Shown piece by piece: positions 1 to 13,388 of a DNA stretch of 64,000 bases. The stretch spans positions 2,772,817-2,836,816 of the forward strand of contig VXAZ01005694.1 of assembly GCA_013399875.1 (NCBI GenBank), given 5' to 3'. Each line of letters begins with the position of its first letter. Within the stretch, counting starts at the first letter, position 1. A program made the position numbers and the translations under genes. The stretch is from Gymnorhina tibicen. Lineage: Eukaryota; Chordata; Aves; Passeriformes; Artamidae. A model generated the notes under the pieces. The model was given only the letters and a program-made list of their open reading frames with translations, searched no databases and was not told the origin of the DNA.

Positions 1-1665
1 AAAAATGTTATTGTATTCCAAGACATTCTCTTCAATATGAAAACAGGGCTAAAAATGAAAAGAATTCGAGAATGAGAAGACTTACCTGCAACTGAAATAC
101 AAAGAACACCAGAAAGTTGAGTGATTGGTATTCCAGATATTTGTTATACTGTACCATCACAACTAAAATTTTCATTACATTACTGCTTCTAAAGAAATCC
201 TACCTTTGCAATAAAAATTATTTAACTTCAGGTTTTCTGCACTCCAAGATGACATAAGTAAACGAAGACAGTGTCACACACCTTAACAAACCCCATGTTG
301 TGATACTTACCATTTGGTGAGAATACAGCTATAAAGCTACACGACAAGTTCATTACATGATTTCATACTATCTCAGGAAAAACAACTTACTGCCTTCAAC
401 CCAAGCTCTTTCAAAAGGGAAAAGAAACTTGCAGACAGGTTCAGTGCAGTAGACTAATCACTAACCAAAAGTAATTTACTATTCAAGACAGGCTACCTGG
501 GAGTACAACATGTCAAGCACTATCAGCACTACCCTTCTCCTCCAGCATTTCCCTCTCTCCTTCCCCTTCTAAAGCAATCTTACAAAAAGCATTGCCTAAA
601 ATAGCAACTGTACCTTAAAAGCTACAAGAACACGGTCAAATTTGAATTATGGAAACTTTCATTAAATTTGCTTGGATACTTAAAAAGCTCAATAGGAAAA
701 GTAATTTTGTCATGATGAAAGCTGACTTACTTTTCAGGGAACTTCTGGAGTTGGATGTTGGGTCTGTTTTCTATAAGAACAGTGAGGTTTTTTACCTGAC
801 AGTCCAGAGAGATGCTGAACTCACATTTGGCCAAAAACAGCTAAACAGGAGGACACTCATTCAAAGACAAGTATTTACTTCAGGACTAAGGCAGCCAGAA
901 GGTCTAGGTGGGAGAATGCTAAGAACGCTTTTAATCAGTAGAACTGACTACAAAGAGACCTCCATTTTAATCAACCTCAGTTTTATTTTAATTTGGAGAT
1001 GCTTTTAAGATGCACAAGACCAAAGACCTAGACACCTGAGAATCTCTGTTCTTCTGCCTATTCTGTAACTGGCCAGACCACTACAAAAAAACCTGCAGGG
1101 TGCTTTAGGATAGTTGCCTAACAAGATATGCAGAGTTTACGACAAAAGAATAACAAGCATGTATTAAGCAGTGTTATTTAAATATAGCCAAGAACACAAT
1201 TTGTATCTGCTTGTGAAAACTGCAGGTCTGGAGGTTTTAACTCTAAAGTAAGACCAGCGTAACTTTAACATTGTTTTTAATGGCAAGCTGTCAACATTCA
1301 GCGACAGCTCAGTTATACTGGGGGTCAGCAGTTAGGACATTCTGCAACTCAGAGAATGCTTCAAGAGGGAAACAGCACAGAAATATTAATTATGAACAGA
1401 ATAAATACTTCCAAAAGGAAACCGAGTGGTTACCATCAGTCCTAGGGGAAAAAAACCTCACATGACACCCAAGGAAAAACGAGCACTCAAGGTGGTTTAC
1501 AAGTCTGACAAGAAGCATTTAAAAACAGGCTTGCAAGCTGAAAACACGTCTTACCCACATCAATTACCCAAGAAAAGCACCAATCTAATTTAGCTGCTAA
1601 AGTGTGACATGCAAGTTTATTAAAGTCATTTAATCATGCTACCGCACTAACAGTAGATGACAAAC
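1..1665 (-). other. ERC1: ERC1 intron after the first coding exon (partial)
   Basis: Intronic sequence starting at the donor next to base 1666 and running off the left edge. I see no conserved exon, RNA gene or recognisable transposon here. The open frames at 649-1008 and 1271-1465 have no codon bias or family resemblance and are treated as chance. Confidence 0.7.
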
Positions 1666-2334
1666 CTGGTTTTCTTCTTGCAAAACTCTATATTGTTCCT
1701 TCCAAATGGTGATTTTTGAAGCTTCATCCTTCCTCAGCGCTCTCTCCTTTTTTAGCTCGGGACTCCAGAAGGTCTTGATGCTGTTCATGGAAGAACTCAG
1801 CTTGCTTTCCTTCACCTCCACATCCTTGCGCAGCAGATCGTTCTCCCTCAGCACTTCCTTGAGCTGCGTCTGCAGATCCATGATGGTGTTATCCCTGGCC
1901 TGGCGCAGCGAGTGAGGCACAGTGGATGCCATGCTCACGGGGGGGAGGTGGTGCTCTCCAAACGCAATCGTGTCGCTGGCAACTCCGCTACTGGCAATGT
2001 TGGGGCTGCTGCCCATCGCCGTCATCCTAACACCGTAAGGCAGCCGCCCGCCCGACCGGCCCAGGGTCATGGTGCTCTTCGGGGTGTCCGCGCCCACGTT
2101 CTCGTGGTCACTCAGGTACATGGGGCCGGACGTGGCATAGGCAGCGTTTAAGGACTGAATGTTTTCCATAGAAAGGGTTTTCCCACTGCCACCCCCAGTA
2201 CTGCTCCCAGAGCTGCCTCCCGTGCTGTTGGTTCGACGATGGCCCAAGCGAGGCGACCGTGGCAGCCTCGGGGAGCGCCCTGGGCTCTGGGTGCTGGGCT
2301 CCACCTTGCCCACGGAACGAGCACTTCCATACAT
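1666..2334 (-). CDS. ERC1: ERC1 (ELKS/CAST family member 1), first coding exon
   Basis: This exon encodes the first 223 residues of ERC1, a scaffold of the presynaptic active zone and of cortical secretion sites that binds RIM, liprin-alpha and Rab6. The protein starts MYGSARSVGK at 2334; the in-frame codons upstream contain no other ATG, and A at -3 gives a good start context. Residues ~15-60 are Ser/Gly/Pro/Arg-rich, as in the family N-terminus. From about residue 140 the Leu/Glu/Lys pattern begins the first coiled coil (MDLQTQLKEVLRENDLLRKD). The reading matches my memory of mammalian ERC1 almost residue for residue. The exon ends after a full codon at CAG|GTTTGT (1666/1665), so the following exons lie beyond the left edge. 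The frame continues only eight codons into the intron before a stop. Confidence 0.96.
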
Positions 2335-2391
2335 GATTAAGCTGGTGGTGTGAGGCAATCAGATAGGCAAAAATCAGGAATGAGAGAATTC
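2335..2391 (-). other. ERC1: ERC1 5' UTR part of the first coding exon
   Basis: These 57 bases lie between the ERC1 start codon and a probable acceptor, TTCACAG|GAATTC, with AG at 2393-2392. The pyrimidine tract before the AG is weak, so the exact exon start is less certain than its 3' end. A separate non-coding first exon in the CpG island near 12.6-13.2 kb is therefore expected. Confidence 0.55.
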
Positions 2392-5300
2392 CTGTGAAGC
2401 TCTTCAATGGTTATAAGTCAACTTAAGGCCAATCACAACTTGTAACAGATCCGGCTGTCCATCTTTGAAGTCACGTGCTCACGATGCTCAGGACCATATC
2501 TGTATCAGTAAGAATAACATTAAAATCTATATCAATAAAAATAACACATTAAATATCTAGTTTATCACCAAATACTTGTCCCACATTAGAATAAAGTATA
2601 TTCTACCATCTTTATACTTCTCCAGTATTTTTTCAATTCCCATTAGTAAAAAAAAGCAATGTTTTATTTAAGCCTTTATATTTAAGCTCAAAACGAAACT
2701 TCTGTTCTTGCTTTTCTATTGTTATATGATCACAGTAAAGAGGGAAGGAAAAGAGAATCCATCAATCTTCAAGACACAATTTTGTTGGCCATGACAAAAC
2801 CCTTCAGATGTCATCTAATATTTTTTCTTATCTCTAACCAGCCCTAATGCTTTACCTGTTACCTTTCTGAGTAAGAGAGAATCAAAATTTAAAAACCACT
2901 CAGCAGTATATCTTCCCTTCAAGCACTACCAGCTTCCACAGGACACAGCTTCTAAACCCTTGTGCTGTGAAATCATCCTGCAAATGGGAAGGCAGGATGG
3001 ACTGAATGACTCTGACCATGATCCCAACCAGCAGCTTCCTCAGCACCGTCAGCTGTCACCCTCAGCACTGTCACTGCTGTCAGCCCCGCTTCAAATGCCA
3101 AAGTGAGAACCAAAACTAAGAATAATCATGAAATCATTACCAACCACACAACTTAAGCAAGCACGGATGCAAATCTGAAAGAGGAGCAATGAGACCAACG
3201 AGGTTAAGAGGGAGAAGAGAATCACAGCTCCACCGAAAACTCGTTCGAGACTCTTACTTTCTCTCAAACTAAATGCAACTTAAATCTTTGTTCAGGTTAA
3301 GAAAAGATTTCAATTGAAAGCTACTTCTCATTAACCAGCTGAGATTAATTTCATTAAATAATATTTCAACAGCAGGGACCTCTTAAAACACAGAACAGTA
3401 CGATGTCATCCTGCTGCTGTTCCTTCTCCCCTCTACTTTTTCTTTAAATAAGGCCTCTAGTGGCACATGCAATAAAATTCCTTATTTTTGCAGAGCAGTA
3501 TGATGCTGTTGTACAAGTGCTGGCAGGAAACTCTAGCACAGGGACTCTGGGCTGGGATCACAGTTAATAGTCAAGATCTAGCAGAGAAGCAAGAAATGTA
3601 ACTAAACTACTGCACTGTAAAACTTATCCCTCCATACAGTTCTTACTTTTTTTTCTCCACTGTTTTTTTCCAGTGCAAACTATTTCATGTGACTGCTGGG
3701 CTCAACTGAAATCAAAACTGGAACACTGAAACATTCCTGATGCCATCAGATGACAGAAAACCAGCCAGCGTCCAAAGAGCAGCAGCATCTTATATATCCC
3801 CTCTTACATATCCCTGCCTTTCACACCAGCTTTCATCTACGTGCCCCTTCTGCTCAGAAGTCAGGTTTGCCAGATATTAGGAATAAATTTCTCCAAATCA
3901 GCATGTTTATGACGTAATAACTGGGCAAACAGCTTAAAGATTAAGTTTAAAAGAGGGATACATTTACAAAAGAAATTGTAGAAATACTGCAAGTGGGTAG
4001 AGGGAAAGAGACAAAAAAATAATAGTGCAAAAAATACTGGAAAAGGGTAGAAAGAAAGAAGTAAAAATGAAGATAAAGCATTTTTCCTTTAGGAATGAAA
4101 AGTTAGTATAGGAAAAGATACAACAAGAAATAGTTTTAAAATGTTTAGCTTAACCATAAATTTTAAATGGATAACAAGATCATTTTCACACAGTTTCACA
4201 GAAGATACAATGGCATGAGGAAATTCACAAAGCTTATGGAAATTGATACTGCTTTGTGAGCAGCTCTCAAGATGTCCAAGTGCTCACTCTTTTTTTTTAG
4301 TGACAAGAAAAGCTAGCAGCAATGTTGCTACAGAGTATTTCAGAATATTTTAGAGCACGTACCTAAAGGAGAACAGGCCAAGGAAGAACGGCCACCAGCT
4401 TTAACTGAAGTTATCTACCAAACACCTACAGATGTATTTTTCTTAATGCAAGTTATATTTCTTCTATTTCAACTACATATCCTTATGCAAAACAGTACAG
4501 AAATATAAACTACGTAACAAAGTCTACAGTGTTCCACTGAAGCTGCTTCAATAAGCAAGACACTGTGCCCCAGATCTGGAAGAAAAACACTTCTTCCAAA
4601 CAGAAAGGCTATTTCAGACTAGCCTCACTGTTTGAGATACCAAAATGCTAAAAATGCTGCTGTGACACTACTTGAGCACTCAAAACAAGTCAGATATCAT
4701 TTCTCAGACACTACATAAAGTACATTCCAGCGAGAGCTTGCATTCATTAGGATTCTCTTGAAAATTAATCCAAATCACAGCACTTAATTAATTTGCTAAA
4801 AACTCACCACAGTAAATCAGGGCAAGCACTCATTAACAGCTTTAGATGAGTTTAACTTGAACCAAAAAACTAGACTTACGTGCATTTCGACCCCAAAACC
4901 ACTAAGTTCCAAAGCTGCTGGTAGCACATCACTGTTGCATGCAGAAGCATCACCTGGGAAAGTCCTTCACAACACACCAGAGGAGCCCAGAAGGTTTGAG
5001 ACAGTTTCTAATGAGTTCCTCACCCTCATCATGGGAAATCACAGAGCTGCCTTCTCCTCGCATTAGCAAACGTTTTGTTAAACTATGAATACTTTCCAGC
5101 GAATGGAAGTGGCTGATAGCCTCGACAAAAAAGCAGCTTCCCAGGCAGCAGAGAGGAGCCGGCAGCACAGGAACCCTCCCCAATGACACTGGGCAGGCAG
5201 GGAGCTCTCACCCACCTCAGCTGGAAACACCAGTGCTGCACTAACTCAGCTCCGAGCTGCGTTTCACACGCAGGCACCATCCCCTCTGCTGCTCCAGAAA

Positions 5301-6394
5301 AACCAAGTAATGCAAGCTGTGAAGGCCAGCTGTTGGTCAGGGTTATGGGAAGGATTCTCAGAACTGGCACGGCTGAAGCTCAGGGAGAAGAGCCCTACTA
5401 CTGCTGCCGTGCATCACACTGCGCTCCCCTTCCACACACAAGCAGTGGAGCAAGATGAAAAGCTGTCTTTGGGAACAAGTAAAAGTAACCCTCCAGTATT
5501 TTTCTTGAGATGGCAACTTTCACTACACCATTGTTAGACTTTAAAACTGTGAATATTCCAGCTATTAACTAAATACACCCTTCCACACATGCAGCCAGGT
5601 TCAGTATTTCCACCGACACAGCTCTGCCACAGTTCAGGATGAAGAAAAAAGCTACAAGATAAATCTTAACTCTTTTATTTTTCCCCTATTTTTTTTCTAG
5701 TAGCATTTAGCACTGACCATATCACTTTGTTGTAGAAGCAGATATCAATACAATTCACACTAGGAAAACCATCTTTCATCATGAAAACAGAAAAGTGAGG
5801 GAAGTGACAATAAAATATTTTCTTTTTTTGCAATACCAATTAATCAGGAAGAAGAAAGAATTCCAGTTTCCCTCCCAGAGTCTAAGCAAAAATATGGAAG
5901 ACTTCTTTCAGACAACATCATAACCAGAAAAGTTAGTTTTTCAATATTCTGACCCACACTAACATTTTACTGGGAATCTCACAAGTATGGTCTCTTATCT
6001 TCCATGAGGCCAACGTGCAGCACTGTTACTATTTTCCTCTCCTACTGAGACTCTAAATTTAGCCACAAATAAATCATCCCTTAACCTTACAAGATGGTGG
6101 TAACCACAAGGAACACTGTCCAGCTGTGAATGTACCAACCATCTTCCGTCGCAAATTCTCCTGTAGATTTCAAAAACCTTTGTTTTTTCTGCCAATATAG
6201 GAACCCTTACCCAAGATCACAAAAAAATCCCCCAAGACTCTCAACATAAAGAGCTTAAAAGACCAAAACAGCTGAAGCCAGTGCTAAACCATTTTTCTTC
6301 AACATAGCTTGTGTAACTTTACAATTATGAAACAAAATTCTCTTGTTCACTGTTCATTAAGAGAACAAAAACTTCAAAGAGCATCCTATATGCA

Positions 6395-6480
6395 AAGCAA
6401 ATTAAAAAATAAAAAAAATTTCACATCAGCCCAAGTAAAAGCTTTATATCTATATTTATTTATATATATTTAAATTGGCT
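6395..6480. repeat. A/T-rich low-complexity tract
   Basis: Runs of A are followed by TATA/TTTA iterations (tatatttatttatatatatt) inside ERC1 intron 1. No gene is present. Confidence 0.6.
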
Positions 6481-9400
6481 TTGCACCTTTGCAGGCACAA
6501 AGACCTGACCTGCTTCAGTATAAGTTGAAAAAGCTGTCTAGTGCTTATGGCAAAACTTGAAAGAATGACTATCAGAAAAAGAATAGGCAAGAATTACACA
6601 ATATTGCAGAAAAAGGTTTGGAAAAGGACAGTTATGAACACATTTTCTGTATAAAAATTTGAGAACAGATAACAGCACATCCTGCTTGAAGTGCCAGCTA
6701 AGAGAAGTGTCTTCTCAGCTCACAGGTGACTGTCCAGAAGCATTCAGACAGACACCATTAACTGTGGAAAACGTTTATAATCTGGCAGCAGATATCGAAA
6801 TGCACTGCAGTGCAACCTGTAGCAACTCAAATCCACCTGTTTGATTACAACAACCGAGTCCTAGGCAGTGAGTAGCACTGGAGAACCCAGCTTTCTTCAA
6901 AACATGCCATGATCAGGACGTGGCATGCTAAAAAAACAGTAAAAAGCCACCTGCACAGGTTCATGGAGATTTAATTGTGAGGCAATTATGACATGAGAGA
7001 GGGCAGGAACAGGAACACGAGTCTTGTCAGAAGATCTGGTGGTTTGCAACAGAAGCTGTATTGGGGCATAGTAGAAATGTAAGAAATTCTGGAGGGATCC
7101 CATCAACATCAAACCTCAGTAGAAAGAACCCCATAAAATGAGATGTGCTTAGCAGTGCTGTCACACTCAGCCCCTACATCTATTATTTATGTGAACCAAT
7201 GGCTCAGAGGGCAGGTGTTCCTGGCTATAGCTGACAGGAAACAGAAGATCCATTAAAAAAAAAAGCTTTGTTACCCTCTGGGAGATCTCTCTGTCATATA
7301 AATGAATAATGCCTTTCACATCTCCCCTACTCCAGGACAAATACTAATAGCACAGTGATTACTCCTAGGTAAGCAAGCAACTGAATACACACAAACATGC
7401 TGCAGAAATACAGGGAAAATCCAGCCTGCATTTTTTAAAATAAAAAGATTTCAGAGTAACTTCTGCAGCCTCCAGCAGGTCCTGTGGATTTCTTTGCTGC
7501 AATTTCTGTTCAGGACTGACACCAGCTGACAAATTGCAACATCTACGGAGACAATTCCCTAATAGCATCACTGCCTGATAGTCAGGGATGGAGCAGAGGG
7601 ATCACAGACCAGGCAGGCAAGTGCATCTTACAGCCCAGGGACCCCTGTAGTGCCTCCCAGCAGCAGACTGGAAGCCACAGATCCAGCTTCCAGAAGACAG
7701 AACTTCCTTGTCACCCTGATTCCTGTCTGCACAAGGAAAGCTTTGAATGTCAGTTCCATAATAAAAGCAAAGCCAGCCTTTACAAGAGGCATCTTAATCT
7801 GATAAAGGACTGTGGCAGACACATTAGACTTCATTAACAGAGGTAGCAATTGTTCCCATTTACATAATTCACACCCGAATAGTTAATGGCAAGTATGACT
7901 AGATTACACAGCAGGACAGAGACTGAAGAGTAGATAGAACAGAGGGGAGGGCAGGTAGGAAAGATGGAATTCCAAAAAAAGAAAAGCCTACATTCCAATA
8001 AAACCCTGCCAGGAATCCAAACAGGGAGTATAATGAGAGAACTGACGTGATTCACAACAACTTAGGGGTGTGTTAACCAAGAGAAAAAAATGAATTCCTG
8101 TTACCTCCTAGTCCACATCACAGTTACAAAACCTGTGGCTGCTATGCTAGTTTAAATAAAAAGTGTGAAGCCTCTGTCTCTTAGGGCTACTTTGCAGATT
8201 TTGGGTTTGACTAGTTTTGGAAGGTATGAAGGCTCACTCCTTTTCTTGTTAAATTAATAACTGTTACACACAAAAAGACAGAAGAAAGTTTACTTTGGAA
8301 ACTGTCTGCAAGCCAGCCAATGCTGGACACAAGGCATTGAACCCATGGAATTCAGGGCTGTTTATCAAAATGTCCTTGTGGCCTTGACAGCAAGAAAGCA
8401 AAAAGGATGAATGAAATTAAGACAGAAATAAGACAAAAAAAGTAACTGTTCATATTAGGATTGATTCTCATTCCTAAAGAGCACATAAATAGATGCTGAA
8501 GCACTGCCATCTGTTTGTATCCAATTCTTTTTAAAAGCTGGGGGGATGGTGGTGATGGTGGTGGTGTTCGTTTTGTATTTTTTAAATTAAGTTCATCTAC
8601 TTGCACATCTGCCAGGTTCACTGACTGTAACAGAGCCTTTGTTCTGTCTCACTGAACACAAGATGTGAATTGATACAGTCTCCCCCATACACACAGACAG
8701 AGAACTCTTCCCAGAAAAGCACCTCAGAAATCCCCAACAATCTTCAGGTAACTCTGACATATTAAAAAAATATGTTTTGTAAAAGGCAGGTCATCAACCC
8801 TGACCCTAAAAGTTTTAGGGAAAAAAAACAGCACTCATTTCTCAAGGGAGTGTTTTGCTTCTAAACATGAGTGGCATTCCTGTTAAACACTTGTTACATC
8901 TGAAGGGTTACCATAAATGGCACCCATACACTTTCAGTCACCACAGAACATGGAAACACCTCAATTCCCTGTCCTTTTTAGACACCTTTCTGTTTCCCAT
9001 TCCTACAAGGTATCCCATCCAGAAAACACTACCTGCGAGTCTGTAATGAGAGAGCCAGAAACATTCACCAGCTGCCGAGTTCCTTTCTCCCCCACAAGCA
9101 CACCATTCCTGTCAGGGGATCTACTTACTCAACAAGGCAGACATAAGACAGAACATGCTCTGTTCTACCCTACAGCACTTTCTCCGCAAAAGCAGTTTTA
9201 ACTGACATCAAGTTTTGTTTCTTATAATACCCTTAAGTCTTGCTATCAGCATAAAGGGTCTGCTGTCACCACCACAGCTCCATTCCTTTCTATCTCCTTT
9301 CCCAAAAAAACAAGACCACAAAAAAAAGGCTTATTATTATTATAATAAACACACCTATTTCACCTCAACCTTTATTTACTCATATTTATATAATCTGATA

Positions 9401-11000
9401 TGCCACTTATAAGGACTTTTTCCTAGTGCTCTGGAGGTTGGCCTCAGCTTGAGGCAGAACACGAGGCACTGCGGATAGTTCTAAAGGCCTTCCTTCATCT
9501 CACTCGTCAGACTTCAGTGGTTCTGCTCCCAGTGCACCAAGGGTTAACCTGGTCACTAAATTTGGGTGCACAAGCAAGTTTTTTCTGTTCTGGCTGCCGT
9601 GACAGAAATTCTTCCGCCTTCCTGCAGAGCCAGGAGCACATACGGAGTAACACTACCTGGACATCACACTGAAAGGCCTCCAAGGTGTGGCAGGAACCTC
9701 GGACGCTGTTCCAGCACCTCTCCTTTCCTAAAGCGTGTCACTGATCTGTCACAGGACCACCAGCACACGGAGCAGCTGTGCTAATCAATTGCTGCTTCTT
9801 GACTGCATTTACCACACTGGACCCCCAGAGTCCCAACTTCTCCCTGTCCCTAACTTCGTAATGTTGACACGTGCATCAGGATTTCTTTGGTGCAATGACT
9901 GGGACATAATTGTAAGTCTCTAAATTTAAAGCAGATGTGAAGGGGAAAAAAAAAAATCATCATGTGCCTTTTTAAAGGCAAAACACAAAAAGCAACAGGT
10001 GTCAGAACTTCAGCATATCACTTATATCACACATATCACTTCCCAGTGATAAACTGATTAATTTAAACTCTCACTCTTCTAATTATCTAGAAGACTGAAG
10101 ACCTGTGGATGTTAATTTTCTGTCATTGGATGGCTAAAGAATTTATAGGCTCATTTTAGAGTACAAAGTCAGTAAATACTATGTGTTTGTATCAATGGCT
10201 GTTCCTCTCTTTCCCACAGGTGGCATGCAACCAACAACCCACTTCCTAATAGCAGAAACAAAATGTTAAAAGCACTGAAGATATTTCAAAAGCCCAGAAG
10301 TGCCTAGAAGCACTAGTGAACCCATGTGGACAGCCAGCCTAGAGTCACCACGGGTAACACCACAGTGCAAGGCAAAGCATGCTCCAGCTACAGAAATCCC
10401 ATCGTAATCTCGCCCTGACAATAATGCTGGGCTAGCAATATTGACATAACCCACGTGCCAGAAAACATCGCTACTGCTAAATCAGCGTTGGATCTTCTAG
10501 GATCTCCTGCTCTACTACTGCCACACAGCAGTCCACTGCATGCCAGAGCTAAACTCTTGGCTCCAACAGGCAGCAGTGGATAGAACCCTCCTCACCCACG
10601 CTGCTCTTACAGCAGGGTGGCCAGCAAGGCTCAAGGACCCACGCCATGGGTTTAGTTCTATTATTTACAAAGCCATATGCATCCCTCCACACTTACATTT
10701 CTGACCTAACCATACTCAGCTAAAACAAACCAGACCCTCCAAATATAACACAATTCTCCAGTGGCTTATCCAGGTAAGTGTTGTAACAAAACTCTCACCC
10801 AAGAGAGGATTTCAGGGGAACAGGCTTGAAAATAGGGAGGGGTGAGGGGATGAGAGATAACAATGGGAGAGTATCCTGCTTCACAAAATAAGGAATAGCA
10901 GCAAGGAACTCACCCACTGGTTACAACAGCACGGTGAAATATTTCCATTCATACAGCAGCACGCGTAACTGCTACCAGGAACTGAGAAAGTGGCGGATTC

Positions 11001-11043
11001 AAAGAAAGAAAAAAAAAACAAAAAAAAAAGGAAAGAAAAAAAG
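11001..11043. repeat. A-rich simple repeat
   Basis: This is nearly pure A with occasional G or C (AAAG/AAAC runs) in ERC1 intron 1. It could be an old poly(A) tail, but I see no retroposon body or target-site duplication beside it. Confidence 0.6.
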
Positions 11044-12551
11044 TAAGAGCCCATTGAATACCAAAACCCCCTCAAAAAAACCAGCCAGGATTTCCCTCAT
11101 CACCAGTATTTGCAACTCAGTAAAAGGGAACAGGCCACATAAATACCAAACCTGTGTTTTTTGCTAGTCAGGCCATTAGCCACATATTACAGATGAAAAG
11201 TTACATGAAGGGAATCTCAAAAAAGCTCATGACAGGATCAAAAAGAATGCTAAAAATTATGAAAAACATGATGCTTTAATATGGCCCAGAGAGCAGGTTT
11301 TCTTCAGTTTAGGCTTCTGCTAACATCCCAACAGCGATTTAATTACAGCTAAATTGGTTTCCCAGAAGTGGTGGAAAAAGTTCAAATTATATTGAACATT
11401 ATGATAAACTCACATTTCATTCAGCAGATCCCAACCTTTTTCTAGCTGCAGCCCCTCTTACAGCTTGATGGATTCAGACAATTCCAAATTTCTGGATGAA
11501 CAGTAGTCATAGACTTGACTATCCTGGGAACTGCTGTTCTGTGATAAAGTTCTGAACTGTGCTTCCAGAACTGAACTACATTCAGTACAGCTGGTAACTA
11601 AATAATTACTGCTTTCATTACTGAAAAGGAAAAAAAAAATCACTTATTTTACTACCAACTCTAGTCACAGCAGCACGGGCAAGGTGGTGATTTGTCTCTT
11701 CTCATCCTATTTGGAATGGCTCTAAGGGTGCTGACTCATAACTGACCCTGAATTGGGGCACACATCTGAGCTGCTGCAGTTTCCAACACAAACTCCAGTA
11801 ACGTGCCAGGCTGTAGCTCAGGAGGAGATGTGCGTTCAGCCACCTACGGCTACAGACGCAATAATCTCAGGGAGCAAAGGAGGGCAGGCAGCTGGTGGAG
11901 GTTACTGCTGCAGACATCCTTGCCCAGCTGGCCATTGTTTGAGAATTACAACCGCACAGCCAAACCAGACAACTTTCCGTGCTTGCAGCCTGTTGGATTT
12001 GAGGTAACACGTTATCCAGCTACAAACACCCTGCAGACCTGAGCGTGGCCCCCCAAACGTGCTCGGACAAAATGTAAATCACGCCCTGCTTTTCAGAACA
12101 ATTCTATTTTTATCCATTTGCTTTCATTCTCTCGGCTCCTGTACTGCTTCCCACCACCACCAGCCCCTCCGTAGGTGTTTCTTTATATCTTCCCATCTCC
12201 CAGACTCTCCCATTTCCACTGGAGCTTCACTTTAAACCATTTCACACCGTATCGGCCAGCACAAACCACAGCGTGAACTTCCAGGGCGCATGCAATATTC
12301 CAGGTAAAATAAATCGTGTGCTTCCTAACTAACCTTCAGAGCTCACACTACAAACGAGACAGATGTGGAAGGGCAGCAATTCCTGCCACAGGCTTCAGGA
12401 TGGCAGCAGACTGAGAAACAAAGCACCGTGTCAGCTGACGCTGGCTCGTAGTAATGCAATAAAATACATGAAACTGACCGTGCAGCGCTCACGGAGAAAA
12501 CGGGAAAAATCCAACACCGCCACAAGGTCTGGGCAGAAAGACAGCGCTCAC

Positions 12552-12560
12552 CATTACCTC
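12552..12560 (-). other. ERC1: Candidate splice donor of ERC1 non-coding exon 1
   Basis: On the minus strand two donor-like sites are nested here: GAG|GTAATG (after 12558) and ATG|GTGAGC (after 12552). Both lie at the edge of the CpG island facing ERC1. Either could end the ERC1 first exon. The choice cannot be made without transcript data. Confidence 0.3.
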
Positions 12561-12793
12561 AGATGAGGTGACTAAGATAACAAAAGCGTGCGCTTCCCAA
12601 GGACAGACTGCATGAGGAGGGGCGGAAAAACACGGCCGGGAAGGCGAATGGGCAGAGCAGGAATGACCGCCCGTGCGAGGCACAACCGAACCCCGCCCGG
12701 CCGCGAGCAGCGCCCGGCAGGACGCGGGCCCGCGGGGCGATGCGGCCGCCCCGCCGCGGTCCCTGGGGCCGGACCGGGGCCGCCCCGCCCCGC

Positions 12794-13095
12794 NNNNNNN
12801 NNNNNNNNNNNNNNNNNNNNNNNNNNNNNNNNNNNNNNNNNNNNNNNNNNNNNNNNNNNNNNNNNNNNNNNNNNNNNNNNNNNNNNNNNNNNNNNNNNNN
12901 NNNNNNNNNNNNNNNNNNNNNNNNNNNNNNNNNNNNNNNNNNNNNNNNNNNNNNNNNNNNNNNNNNNNNNNNNNNNNNNNNNNNNNNNNNNNNNNNNNNN
13001 NNNNNNNNNNNNNNNNNNNNNNNNNNNNNNNNNNNNNNNNNNNNNNNNNNNNNNNNNNNNNNNNNNNNNNNNNNNNNNNNNNNNNNNNNNNNNNN
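12794..13095. other. Assembly gap (302 N) inside the CpG island
   Basis: An unbroken run of N sits at the most GC-rich point of the promoter. It probably hides much of the ERC1 first exon and the core promoter. Open frames that cross it carry only X and are not genes. Confidence 0.99.
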
Positions 13096-13199
13096 GCCGA
13101 GCCGGGCTTTCCTCGGCCCTCCCCGCCCCTTCCCGCCGCGGGGGGCGTGGCCCGAGGCACCGCCCCCGGCGCTGCGTCACCGCCCCGGCGCGTCCCCAG

Positions 13200-13274
13200 G
13201 GAAGTTTGGCCGCTCTGCGGCGCCGTAGCGGGCGCTCCGGGCGGGAACTGCGAACGGGCCGCGGGAGGGCTCAG
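13200..13274 (+). other. RAD52: Probable RAD52 non-coding exon 1 (5' UTR)
   Basis: The GC-rich sequence ends at a donor, CTCAG|GTACGG (13274/13275), on the RAD52 strand, and the first coding exon begins with an acceptor two bases before its ATG, so at least one upstream exon is needed. The 5' limit is a guess. The same donor recurs at 13310/13311 in the second copy of a 35-bp duplication. Confidence 0.45.
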
Positions 13275-13335
13275 GTACGGCGGGCAGGGGCCGGGCACCN
13301 GAGGGCTCAGGTACGGCGGGCAGGGCCTGGGCACC
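13265..13335. repeat. 35-bp tandem duplication separated by a single N
   Basis: Bases 13265-13299 and 13301-13335 differ at only two positions; base 13300 is N. Each copy contains CTCAGGTACGG, the candidate RAD52 exon 1 donor. A failed overlap merge at a contig join is at least as likely as a genuine tandem repeat. Confidence 0.9.
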
Positions 13336-13388
13336 GGGCACCGAGCCGGGCACGAGCTGGGCACCGAGTCCGGCACAGGACCGGGCCC
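13330..13388. repeat. Degenerate GGGCACCGAG minisatellite
   Basis: There are about five imperfect iterations of a 10-12 base GGGCACCGAGC-like unit just inside RAD52 intron 1, directly after the 35-bp duplication. Confidence 0.6.

Larger units (their letters stand above)
2392..12551 (-). other. ERC1: ERC1 intron 1, about 10 kb, non-coding
   Basis: The stretch joins the ERC1 first coding exon to the CpG island. It is AT-rich with many short A- and T-runs. All open frames are short, overlap at random, and lack splice-bounded family similarity. I recognise no RNA gene and no clear transposon. Local low-complexity patches lie at 6395-6480 (A/T) and 11001-11043 (A-rich). Confidence 0.6.

Noticed and set aside
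649..1008. 119-codon plus-strand frame in ERC1 intron
   Set aside because: No similarity recognised, no splice context, opposite to the gene; chance length in AT-rich DNA.
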